Origin: Latrodectus hesperus
Taxonomy: Eukaryota; Arthropoda; Arachnida; Araneae; Theridiidae
DNA: 64,000 nt
Reading direction: 5' to 3'
Assembly: GCA_037975125.1 (NCBI GenBank)
Contig: CM075853.1
Coordinates: forward strand, 36,592,113 to 36,656,112
This document shows positions 22,761 through 34,189 of the stretch, piece after piece. Under the pieces are notes generated by a model, which was not told where the DNA came from, did no database searches, and was given only the letters and a program-made list of their open reading frames with translations. Numbering within the stretch: position 1 is the first letter of the stretch; each line of letters opens with the position of its first letter. A program made the position numbers and the translations under genes.

Positions 22761-25700
22761 ACACTGTAAATATTTAAAAGGCTTATAAATTCTTCACCTC
22801 TGAAGCTGCTTGCTACCTGGTTAAAAAAAATTGAAGTTCTTGAAAAAGGGACCTATACACGTGTTACGCATTTGCGCGGGAAAAATGATTCCGGAGAAAG
22901 ATTTCAGTTTTATAAATAAAATAAAGTTACAAACTAGCATTGATTTGTGCATCACAAAAATTATTAAAAGTCTTAAAAGAATTATTATCTAGATGAAGAC
23001 TAATTTTATTTAATAATTTTTATAAGAGTAAAAATTCTGTAATAATCAATTTTCGAAATTATGGAATGCATAGTATTTATAAATTAATTCTTCTTTTAGA
23101 ATAATCCTTAAAATAGGAATGTTGTTAAATCAAAGTTGATGAATTCGGAAATATCGCAGAGGAGATTTTGGAGTGAAAATATTTTCATGGTTTAGTTGTT
23201 AGTATGATATTTTTCCAAATCGAAAACCAAAAATTCGATGTCACTTCATATTTTACACAAAATCTTTAAACTGTATACTTATTTACTATACTACAACATT
23301 AACTATATCAAATACATAAAACAAAACATTAAAACTTATTGAAAAACTATTAAAAAATATGGTTAGTCATGATATATAATTTCACACATTTAATTTATTA
23401 GATAGGAAAATGGCATAAATATATAAAGAATTCGCAATGATGTAACAATACAAATATTATAGTTATTATTTTCGAATTATATACTTTTTCTCTTATTGTA
23501 AAATAACACAGAAATAATTTCAAAGTTAATGTTTGTGATTAAAAGAGAAGTTTAAAGTTATATTAAGCAAGCAATTGTGTTTTCAGCTCATTAGATTTGT
23601 AACTACGATATCAGTATTATATTCTTCCAGCTGCAATAAATATATTGGTAAAAATTTTTTAATAGGGATTGTAGAAATGATCACTTGATTGGGTCAGAGG
23701 ATAATGTTTTATATTTGCTAAAATACATATAATATATCTGATAGCTAAAGAATAGGAGAGGTTATGTGTACAACTCTTGACCGAGAACCAATTTCCATTT
23801 TTCACAATTAGAAAAAAATATTTAAACTTTTGTATACAAGTAGTCTTTTGTGTTTTTTCCACAATTCATTAGATATAACTATTATGATTCAGATTATTGT
23901 GTTTCTTCAATTATAATAAATAATATAAGTATCTTTTAGAAGGTATTGTTTCTTAGAAAAGACAGTGGAACACTTGCTGTTATTAATATCACATATTTTG
24001 TATCTAAAGATAGTTGGTTGGTTTGTTAGGTTTTGTGGCGCAAACTTCTAAAAATGCACCTTTTATAGCTGAAGAAGAGATACAATGTGAGAGCTCTTAG
24101 TCGAAAACCCATGAACACAATTCTTCTAATAAATATCAAAAGTCTAATTTTAAGGAAAGCATTGTCTTCGTTGAGTAAAATATCATTACAGGTTTAGTGA
24201 TTTGAAACACCAATAAATAAAGTAGATTGCTTATATGTTAACATGATTCACATTTCGTGGAAATCACGAATTATGAAGAAAGTTTATCAGAGAATACTGT
24301 CCATATGACGCCATTTTAATTATTATCTAATAGCTTATTTGTGAGACAATTGTTTCATTGACAACTGTTTTCTATCAAAAATGCATACGAAGGAAAAGAA
24401 ATCGTAATACGTCACACTTATAGTAAATTATCTTCAGGAATACTATTGTTAGATTCACAGATGTAAAACATCAATAACATTAAGTAAATAATATAAATTC
24501 AAGAATTCATTGTTTACTATGTGTTCGAATTTCAACAATTCGGATATATTTGCACTTAAACTTCAGTTACCTTCATTTGTGAAGTGAATTGGTGGCAACT
24601 GTAATTATTTTGTAATTTTATGCTTTTATTTATAATATTTCATAAAAGCAATAATTTTGATGTCCACTTCTGATGCAAATTGGATGACCAACGCCCGGAT
24701 TTACCTTGTTGGTTTTATTATTTTTCATATGTTCTATTTTCTGTAGAGCAGTGACGAATAGAGTCATTATAATAATTACTTCTAGAAACTAAAAGTTTAT
24801 GGCCTATATTTGGGATTTTTTTAACTTATGAGAGTTCTTAATACGACATTTGTACTTACCCTATTACGTTTACAAAATTTGGATGATAGATGAGTACTGC
24901 AATTAAAGTATTTAGTCAAAATTATTCAAGTACTACGCACTTCCTGTAAATGGAAGCAATACAGCCTCCTAAGGGATTTTTCTTTTGTGCTTCACAACCA
25001 CCTGTTTAGTATTCATCATAACAATTATTGTTCTGCAGCTATTATACGCCTTTTATTGCAGATTATATGTACCATTGTTTTTTTAATTTATTTTAGTCGT
25101 GCATTATTTCTTCATATGCTAAAAACGTCAACAAGCAAGGTAGGCAAGACATCCTGCAAAATATTGCAGGAAAGAATAACAATCCATTTTGGAGGCCATT
25201 ATTTAAAATATTTGTTTGTAATAAAAGAAGTGCGTTTTAAGGGCTACAGTTTTTATATAAAAGCAATATAAAGAAATAAGCATATTCGTTACAAAGCTAA
25301 CGCAAGAGAATGGCAACAAAAAAAGCCTATTGCTCACTACGAACATACATAAACGAAAGTTTAAATATTTCTACTTCAAGTTATGCTTAAATACAAAAAT
25401 ATGTTTTTGTTGTTCCCAACCAAATTGAAAATTTTTTAAATGATTGAAGAATTTTCGTATAAGATTATATGAATGTTATATATCTCTATTAGATGTATCG
25501 ATATAATGTCTTGGAGTAGTTTTAAGATTATTTTCAATAAAGAGAGCATTTTCTGTATTGACACATGTAAATACGGTAAGATACCTTATTGCATAAAATA
25601 TAAAAATTTTTAGATGAGAACTTCCCATACATTTAAATCGAATATTTAAACGTACTTTATAAGAGAATTCCATGAAAAGGACTATATAAATTATGCGCTG

Positions 25701-27440
25701 AAGAGGTTTTTTGACAAATAGAAGTTATTTTCATGAGATGAAATATATGATGAATAATATGACATGTTATTTAGTTCTCTTTATGTTTTGCGAAATTGAC
25801 TGGAATTTTGATAATTTCTGCTAAATATTTAGTTATATAATGGAAAAACGTTGAAAAAAAAAGATATTCTTCTTTCATCGTTTCCGACATCTTTAATGAG
25901 GCATTTTAATGAATATATCATTTTGGCGAGAATATGTCCTTGGTGAACATGAGTTCCATTTTCATTTCATCACGTGATTCGAGAGTAAATATTAAAAATC
26001 GGCTTAAAAACATAGATGGAGAGGCTGGAGATCAAAAAATAGATCTTCTGTTCAAACACACAAATCACGTGACCAAGTTCAATGTAGAGGAATCGAACAA
26101 TTGTGTGTGTGTGGCTTAAAGGTGCTTACCCTTTGCGTCGAGAAGAACAAATCACTAGAATAATATTCCCTGGCAGTGACGGTTACAGGGAATGGATTAT
26201 ACTTCCTGACTGCTGTAAACGCAGGGAAAATATTCCATTTAATCATACATAAATCTTTAAAAGCTGTCTGATAAATAATTTAGGTTTGAAATGTCACGAT
26301 GAAATGCAGTTTCGTGAAATAATGTAGCAGGAAACATTTCAACGATCTCTGATATTTTGAAAGCATCGTAATATGCCATGGTTCAAACAGTCTCTTCACA
26401 GTTAACTTGTTTATAAATACTGCATTCGATTCACGAATAGCAGAATTCCGCAAATTATGAGATTGGTTCGAAAGAATGAATCATGCCTTTTTTTCTTAAT
26501 TAAAATCTTCCCCTTCTCATTTTGAGAAAGCATCTACTGTCTCCGAAATTTTACAGCAATATATATATATATTAAATTGTTAAAGGTTTCACGTCATATC
26601 ATTGGCAATAATAAATTATCGTTGTCCAATACAATGGTTTCGTGAATGTTTATATTAACTGTAATTTAAAATAACTTTCTTAGTTAAATTTATTTCGACC
26701 AGTGACACACACACAGAGAATAACAATCTATTGTTATCTAATAACATCATTTCTTTGAGATACTATTTATTATTGTGTTTCAGTAAAATAAACTAAAATG
26801 TATAAAGTGTACTAGTGTACTTTTCCTCAAAAAACGAAACTTGTAATGTCCCAATTGTTTTGATATTTAAGGATAAAAATTATTCGATCATGAAAAACTC
26901 GAACAATTTTTTTCTTCCAAATTAATTAGTTTTCATCAATAAAGTAAGGATTTATAATACTTAATCTATAAGCTTTTTAATGGTAGTTTACAAAATGTCT
27001 TATTTTATAAAATTATAGACTATTTTCAAATTCTGCTTTTGTCACTTGTTTATTAAATTTGATAATATTTGTAAGTGACATTTAAATTATACGTTAGTAA
27101 ATGTTAACATAATACATTACATTTCTAAAATTGTTTTTGCATAAAATTGATTTTTAAGAGATTAATTATTGTAGATTAAAGTACCAAAGTAAGAATACAC
27201 CACTTAATATTATGTAGATCCTACCTGTTGAACACATAAAGGAGACAAAAATAGGTGGTAGGGATGGCAATAATATATGAAGTCATTCTGGTAATAAAAT
27301 ATTTCATGAATCTAGCAATACAATAAAACATTTCGCTGTGATAGGAGATGAAGCTTTGTTGCGGGAAACAGGCTGAAAGGCACTCCAGATTAGCTAAATC
27401 AGGATAAGCATATGAGAGAAACATAATAGTTTTTTTTTTC
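22761..27440. other. Long AT-rich stretch without recognisable genes
   Basis: About 4.7 kb without a convincing gene. A 94-codon frame at 24987-25271, a 61-codon frame at 25934-26119 and others show no domain, no repeat match and AT-driven composition. One inverted arrangement near 26157-26236 is listed separately. A TTGGTTGGTTTGTTAGG segment at 24013-24029 resembles the 3' ends of spider SINEs but is too short to call. Confidence 0.5.
26157..26236. repeat. Imperfect inverted repeats, possible MITE remnant
   Basis: ATTCCCTG at 26165-26172 pairs perfectly with CAGGGAAT at 26186-26193, and GAATAATATTCCCTG at the left also pairs imperfectly with CAGGGAAAATATTCC at 26222-26236. The nested arrangement suggests a small terminal-repeat element, but no target duplication is evident. 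Confidence 0.3.
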
Positions 27441-27442
27441 TT

Positions 27443-27575
27443 GCTCACAAGAGCTAATTAGCTCTTGTTACTTGCAGGAGTGGTTTCCACATCACTGCAA
27501 GCATGCAACCCGAATGTGGAATCGAATCTATGAACTGTTGAACCGAAGGCCAAAGCGCTAAACTTTCGGTTGGCA
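27443..27575 (-). repeat. SINE-B, diverged copy with palindrome
   Basis: The right part, in reverse, is the SINE-B tRNA-like head (AACTGTTGAACCGAAGGC, CGCTAAACTTTCGGTTGGC), as at 34125-34175. The left part contains the CACAAGAGCTAATTAG segment but turns back on itself, giving a perfect 22-nt palindrome at 27447-27468. Confidence 0.7.
27447..27468. repeat. Perfect 22-nt palindrome inside SINE-B
   Basis: ACAAGAGCTAA is followed directly by its reverse complement TTAGCTCTTGT with no loop. It is centred on the CTAATTAG core of the SINE-B body. A second weaker hairpin (CTTGCAG / CTGCAAG) follows at about 27472-27503. Confidence 0.9.
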
Positions 27576-27789
27576 AAAGAATTTTTCTTTAGATAATGAT
27601 AATTTTGACGTATATAAGGGGGGTTACTCTATAACAATTATTTAAGCCTAATGCAGTATATATTTTACATGAATGTATGTAAAAATGAAAAAAAAATGCT
27701 TATCTACTGATAGCTTGTCGACGTAGTCCAAAACGTACCAAACAAATAAAAAAGCATATCAACCTGATTCTGACAAATCTTCTATTGTC
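27576..27789. other. AT-rich spacer
   Basis: Nothing recognised between the SINE-B and repeat C copies. Confidence 0.5.
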
Positions 27790-28090
27790 AAAGCCTCCAA
27801 GGTAACAAGGCTGTAATCGTTTTCATTATTGGAATGAAGTGAACTCGAGTCCCGGCTTAACCGAAGATCCGTCGTGTTTGCTAAAGGTGGCTGGGGCACA
27901 TTAAATAGATCGTGGTTGCAATGTCTTCCAAGTGAAATGATACCTCTGGAGATCGCATATCAAGTATTGGGGATCTTCTGCTTTGATCTTGCTTTAAAAT
28001 CACGAATACTCCATCCTGTTGCTTCTATCTAACTGGTAGAGCCCAACTCAGGACTAGGTACAGGGAAGCATGCTGGTGCAACAACAACAG
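27790..28090 (-). repeat. Repeat C copy 1
   Basis: On the minus strand it starts CTGTTGTTGTTGCACCAGCA and runs through TATCATTTCACTTGGAAGAC and CGACGGATCTTCGGTTAAGC. All of these recur in order in the copy at 38390, and the last two also in the copy at 39845. It is a short interspersed family; a clear tRNA head was not identified in this copy. Confidence 0.75.
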
Positions 28091-29835
28091 TAAATAATAA
28101 TCCTCCATATCACTGGAAGAAAATGAGTTCACAAGCATTTTACAAACTATGTAGGAAGTAGTTATTAACATTAGTTAGAAAGATTTTCTCAGATGTTTAG
28201 CAAAATGACGAATATCACAAAATGAAGTGATAATTATTGATGAAGGAAGTGATAAGAATGTGATAATTAACGATGTGAATGAAGTGATAAGAGTGTGAAA
28301 ATGAATGAATTTTCTATAAATAAGTCATTTATTTGAAATTGAGAAAGTAATCATTTATAAAATAACCTCTTAATCAGAAATCTATGTCATTCATACTCTC
28401 ACTATACAAAGCTTTTTCTAAAATTTTATAATTATCACATTATATTTCTTTCTTGGAGTGATCAGTACTAGAAACTTTCTATTAAAAATCATATTAATTC
28501 ATATTAAAAATACCTTAATTTTAAGTTTCTAAAAGCATATATTAACTAACCTCAGAATTAATTAGAAAAGAATTTTATTTGAATAGATAATATAATTGAT
28601 TATGCATATCTGTACAGAAGATAAAATTCTCATCTAAATTCCAAGAAAAAACATCATTATTGCTAAAGAAAGAAACTCGAATATATAGAAATAAATACAA
28701 TTATTTGAAAATCTTTTAAATTATAAAAAGTTGCTTATTATCTTTTAATCAATGAATTGTTCCCTTTAAATCATGATTTCCTTAAACCGTTTGACTTATT
28801 CACATAATAATAAATAAATATGGATGAAATTATTTTAAGATTTAGTGAGAAAGATCAATTATTATACAAAGAGTAATAAACAAATATTATAACTATATAT
28901 ATAGCTAAAAAGTTTTTCTGTAGGTTGTTTAACAGATACAAAGCTTAGAATTAAATATTACAATTCTTTGCTGTAAAAATATCTTTTAATAAATGCATGA
29001 TTTCAGATTTAAAAATGGAACATTAAAAATTTCATATATCTTAAAATGATATAAGAATTGATTAATAGTAAAAATAAATAAACTAGTAAGGGATTAAAAT
29101 ATTCACAATAACAACTTTTAACCACAAAATTTATTTATTTATTTATTTTTTTAGTTCTAGCTAAATAAAATTAAAATTTTTTAAATATCAGTCTTTATAT
29201 TTTTTCATTCATTTTTCTAAACAACATAAAATTGCTTAAAATAATAATTTAAGTAAATATTTGTAAAAGTTTTGATGACGTTTTTAACATAAAAATCACA
29301 AGATTTCTTATTCTGAATACATAATTAAAATAATTATTTCTTCAAAAGTATTATAGTCAGTTTAACCACGCTTAAGGGCCAGAAAAACTGTTACAGACTT
29401 GCATATATAAATATTGCGAGTAGAGAAAACCAATCAAAGATTTAATGCTATAGACAAGCACCTATGCAACAAAACATAGTTGAGCTAAATAAGTTAGATC
29501 GGTTATTCCTTCAATAACAGATTATTAGATTTAATGTGAACGCGACTTCACAGTACGACGCATGCGAGATGGTATATAACGACTTCAGGGTAGTGACAAT
29601 ATTATATACTGATGTTATATACCGAAATTTGGTTTCGTGTATGAACATTTCGTGAATCTAATGAGAATATCGATTATCTGATAAAATTCAAAATTCAGAA
29701 AAATGGTTCTAGAAGCCGGTAGAGCTCTTGAAAGAAAATGATCATCAATGATTGATGATAATTCTTGAGCGAGATCGACTAAAAACGTTTTTATAATATA
29801 TTGCGAATTTAGACATAAACAACATGTGAACTGTT
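28091..29835. other. AT-rich intergenic sequence
   Basis: No gene recognised. GAAGTGATAA-type motifs recur about five times between 28226 and 28290, a weak local tandem pattern. The rest is AT-rich. Confidence 0.5.
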
Positions 29836-30299
29836 GTGGGAACCATCCTTGATGTGGACTTTCGGAGTCAAAGACTCGTTGTTGACCATTCGACAAAAAG
29901 CTTTTCACATAGCATAGCCTGCCAACAACGCTACTGCCTGTCGATGACAAAAATAACATTGGCTGATCTCACAAATCGCTTTCCCAATTGCTTAAGTGGA
30001 TGGACATATGAGTTGAACAAAACTTCTGTACAAGTTAACAGGAAATTGCTGAAACTGGTGGAGCTTTTGTAAGCTCATAAAGCAAGCGAACTGGCGGAAT
30101 ATGGTGATACGTGAAACATTTAGAAACGAATTTGAAGAATCAGTGACACATGCATAAGTGTCCTATCTGATCGTCTACAAACTATTCATTGTGCATTCCG
30201 ACGGACTTGGAAAATTTCAAACGGAAATTGGGACATTCTGCACATCAAAAATATCTCCAAAGTCACTCTCATGATTTCAAGAACTTCCCTGGGTTTTCT
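29836..30299. other. GC-richer block of unknown origin
   Basis: Richer in GC than its flanks, with a 78-codon frame on plus (29836-30072) and part of a 114-codon frame on minus (29959-29615). No motif was recognised. It directly precedes the RTE-like fragment and could be older, unrecognisable LINE sequence. Confidence 0.3.
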
Positions 30300-31025
30300 T
30301 GCTGCTAATAGTATGGTACATCATTAACAGTGACAAGACCAAATATATAACTGCACTAGACAATGGAACCTCCTATATATCCCATCTAGAAATTGATTCT
30401 CATAGATTTCATGTTGTCCATAGTTTCATTTATTTGGTTCTATTGTTACTGTTGACAATTGTTTTCTCAAAGAGATTCAAAACATCTAACAAATGTAAGT
30501 AAAGTCTTTTGCGGACTAAAGCGATTTTTTAAATCCTCCCTATTATAAAAAAATATTTTTACTTTATAAAACTTTAACCTGACCAATACATAGCTATAGC
30601 TCAGAGACAAGGATCTTAACCAAAGCTTAGAAAAAATAAAATAGCCATTTTTGAGAAAAAAAATTCTGCGAACCATTCTGCTGGGGTAAAAATCGACTAT
30701 GTTTGGAGAAGATATAACTTTGACCTATATAAAATCTACAGAAAGCCAGATATTATAGAGTTCATAAAGATAAATCGATCAACTGAGAGGCTCATATATT
30801 TAGAATGGCTGATGATCCCAAATAAAAAAAAATTCTTTTGCCTAAAACTCTAACAAGCAGGAAAAGGGGTAGACCAAAATGAAATGGATAAAGTCAGTGA
30901 AAACTGACTTCCTGGCTATCAATGAAAGAAACTGGTGTACAAGTGTAAGAAGTAGAAGGCAGTGAAACAAAGTTCAGAGGAAGGCAATGACACATCCTGG
31001 ACTGTCTAACCAAATATGATGATAG
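30300..31025 (+). mobile_element. RTE-like non-LTR retrotransposon, decayed 3' fragment
   Basis: Through several frameshifts the plus strand gives, in order, NSDKTKYI (after the polymerase active site), a FVYLG-like position, INKCNKSFFGLKRFF, LEKKIAIFEKKILRTI and YNFDLYKIYRKPDIIEFIKI. These parallel the better preserved fragment at 58430-59100 (NRCFFGLYK, AIFKRKIVRAIFG, YNFELYKIYREEDIIKSIKL), which is typical of RTE-clade C-termini. It ends in a TGATGATAG-like sequence, as these LINEs usually end in short GAT-type repeats. No complete enzyme domain remains. Confidence 0.65.
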
Positions 31026-32800
31026 GTTTTTCAAATATGAAAGTTATTGAGTATGTCTAGGATGGCTTACAACATCCCATTTAGAAAAGATTTCTGTCAC
31101 CTCTCACTTGTGTGAATTGTGCTGCAAGTGAATTAAACTATAATCGTGAGGAACATGTGAATTAAACTATAATCAAGTCAATAAGTTACTTTATGTTAAG
31201 GTGTTTCTACTCACTCGTGGTGTTGTCTAAGTGATATTACTTAGGTATACCAGTTTTTATGATAGCATTGCAAGATTTAGACAGTTCAAAAAATTCCTAT
31301 TCATATTTTCAATTTAGGAAATTATCTGTAAAAATATTAAATAACAAATTCATTTTCAGTGATAATATGTGAACACGAATTTCAAACTTGCTCTATTTAA
31401 CATATACAAATATTGGAGTTCACGAAATTTTACACTAATTACAAATCCTTGGATTTTACAATGAATGGAATATTTCCTTTACACTGGATTTTTAATGAAA
31501 AGGCAAAATATCCCAAGGTACAAATTAAAATCGAATCCATTTTAGTTAAATTATCAAATATTACGCTACCTAAAATAGTTATCAATTTATTTACATTTAT
31601 AGCAAGAGACACATCATTTTCAAAAGGGTAAACATTTGACAAATCGGAAATTATCATATCTTTCAAATTTAACAAACAATCAATCATTAAGTTTTTTCCA
31701 CTTCTAAAATTTCTTGCATAATTTGATCCTGAAATTTATTTGTAACTCAACTAACTAACTAACTCAATTTAGTTTCAAGATTATCAGCATAAAATTTAGC
31801 ACACAAAATAATGTTCATATTACTCCTTTAATAATTGCATAATAATTGATATCATACAGAAGGAAGGACGTAAAATCATCAAAAAAAATTTCCTTGATAA
31901 TCTTTGTAAAAACCTCCATGATTATTATTGTTATTTGTTTTATAGTCTCTTACACATGACACAAACATCCGTAGAAAGTTAACATTTCGTTATTCTGATG
32001 TTATTGATTCATACTAACTCAAGCGTAAATTATTCCCTTTATCAGAACATATTTTGCTTTTATTGTTCAATATTATTATAATTCCTTCACTTCTGAATAT
32101 ATTTTTATGGTAGCAACATTTGTTTTATCGAAACTATTTAACATTTGCTTAAAATTATTTAGAGTTAAAATTTGTTTCCTTTTTTCCTTAATTGTTTATA
32201 GTTCATTTAAGGGCCTCTTTTAAAAACAAATTTATTTCATTGGCCTGAATGATTTTTAGTAAAGAAAATGATGGACAATTACCAAGTTTAATGCCAGATA
32301 TTTTTACTTCGGAATCACATATTCCTCTTTAAACTGGAAAAATAAATTTTTTGTCATTTTCTTTTTGGTGTACCCGATTGTTTCTAATTGATTTAATGAT
32401 GTAAACTAAAGTACGTAAAAAGAGTTTTAAGTGATTAATAGGATAAATATATAATAAGTATTACTTTCATGACTTCCGCGTAATTGTTAAAATATGTTTC
32501 TATTTCGCAATAATTTTCAGAATTAATGCGGAAGATTTAAAAGTTAATCGTTCTTGAAATTTTTCGCATTTTTTTTCCTTCATGAGGTTTATTTACAAAC
32601 TACTATTGAAATTTCGATTTATTTTACATTTGATAAGGAGTTTACAGGAGTTTATATATTTTACATTTGATAAGGAGATAAGAAATGATGACATAATTGG
32701 TTATATTATAGATTTAAAGATTCTCTCTTTGATTTTTAAGTGACATTCCCTTTATCAAATCACTAAATACTTGATTTTTACGTAAATTTAAATATATGCA
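31026..32800. other. AT-rich intergenic sequence
   Basis: No gene recognised. Small direct duplications: GTGAATTAAACTATAATC at about 31127 and 31156, and ATTTTACATTTGATAAGGAG at about 32622 and 32659. Confidence 0.5.
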
Positions 32801-33371
32801 CAGTAAACCCTCTATAATACGATATATTAATTCCGCGTTATAGGAAAACGCGTTATACGAGCATTCTTGTAAAACGCGCTCATGTGACCTCGAATAACGC
32901 GATATGCACAAATGAATCCCGCTTAACTTTTCTCATTAAAGGGGGTTTAAATTGAATATTAAAGAAAAACTATATTATGAACGAAATGTATTGTTTTATT
33001 AAAATCAAATTAAGAACATTTAAATAAAAAAAAAACTGTACAAATGTAACTAAAAAAACAATTAGTTTCAAATAAATCAAATAATTCCAAAAACAGTTTT
33101 ATAACATGTTTATTCGCTGTATGAGCTATCGGAAATAACGTTTCACCGACATTTTTTTTAGAAGCATATTCAGAGGTTGATAACATAATTTAATTAAATT
33201 TTATAAAAAGAAAATTGACACAATGTTCAAATATACGGGATATTGATAGTGAATTGAAATATAACGTGGGCAACGCCTTGCATGAGGGGAAAACACGTGT
33301 TATACGAGGGACATGAAATCACGTAATATGAAAACGCTTTATATAAGTACCGTGTAATGGGGGGATTAATG
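32801..33371. mobile_element. Pogo/Tigger-like MITE
   Basis: The left end reads CAGTAAACCCTCTATAATAC and the reverse complement of the right end reads CATTAATCCCCCCATTACAC. Inside both ends recur GTTATACGAG and CACGT/CGCGTTATA motifs in opposite orientation (32833-32860 and 33298-33320). The CAGT-type terminus and internal palindromic architecture are those of pogo/Tigger elements. No transposase is visible in 571 bp, so it is non-autonomous. A TA follows the right end; the left flank reads CA, perhaps a mutated TA. Confidence 0.6.
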
Positions 33372-33970
33372 TATATGTTTCACCAATGGGCAAATTTACA
33401 CAATTTTTTTTTCCTGATAAACTTTATAAAACTTAGATTATTAGTCCTGGTTTTAAATTTCAATTAATAAAAAGTCTTTTAAAATTTCGCAAATTTGGTA
33501 AGTGAATTATATTTTTAATTATCAACTATGATTGATTTCATGTAAACATAATATGAAAAAATTTGTAAATTGAGTAAACTTTGTAAGTGTGAATGTGTTT
33601 ATTAAAAATAAACACTCTCTAACAGAAAATTCCCTAATTAATTTTTTTAAGAATACAATCTTTTTCAACAAATGACTTTCAGCATTCAATTCATTATTCG
33701 AAGTTTGACTTTGGGAGGAATATTATTCAATTTTAGAAAGGAATATAACTGGGTATACTTTTATGTTGACTCAAATATTTAAATTCTTTCTCAAATGATT
33801 TTTAAAGGCGACAAAAAATATCTCGGCTTCATAAAAGTTATTAATTGAAAACAACATACTTAAATCTTCATCAGTTTTTGTCATTCTAATTGCCTTTAAG
33901 TTGAAAAGAAACTAAAATGAATATACTTTTTAAAAATACATAATAAAATTTCATGTTCTAAAATAATATT
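33372..33970. other. AT-rich intergenic sequence
   Basis: Nothing recognised. Confidence 0.5.
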
Positions 33971-33984
33971 AAATGAGGTGCAGC

Positions 33985-34175
33985 TTGGTTTGTTTGTCGC
34001 TCAACGGTCATTTTTGCACACGAGGGCTAATTAGACCGGGGCCTACGGTTTAAATTCTACCGTAGGTCCCGGTCTAAATAGCCCTCGTGTGCTCATCCAT
34101 ACCCAAGGTGGGATTCGAACCCACGAACTGTTGAACCGAAGGCAAGAGCGCTAACCATTCGGCTGCCAGCTCGGC
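33985..34175 (-). repeat. SINE-B, young copy with perfect 14-bp target duplication
   Basis: AAATGAGGTGCAGC occurs at 33971-33984 and 34176-34189. On the minus strand the insert starts with a full tRNA-like head (GCCGAGCTGGCAGCCGAATG, then B box GGGTTCGAATCCC at 34110-34122). It ends in the GAGCGACAAACAAACCAA tail. The middle differs from the sister copy at 59444: the segment expected to read GTAGTGGTTCGGAATCCAC is replaced by an inverted copy of the adjacent 34 nt. Confidence 0.92.
34016..34092. repeat. Inverted duplication in SINE-B (34-bp arms, 9-nt loop)
   Basis: Arm 34016-34049 and arm 34059-34092 are reverse complements at 32 of 34 positions. In the sister SINE only one arm exists. Confidence 0.95.
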
Positions 34176-34189
34176 AAATGAGGTGCAGC

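Noticed and set aside
24987..25271. 94-codon open frame on plus
   Set aside because: AT-driven composition, no domain, no splice context; compatible with chance.
25934..26119. 61-codon open frame with slightly better composition
   Set aside because: No splice sites of quality on both sides and no recognisable family.
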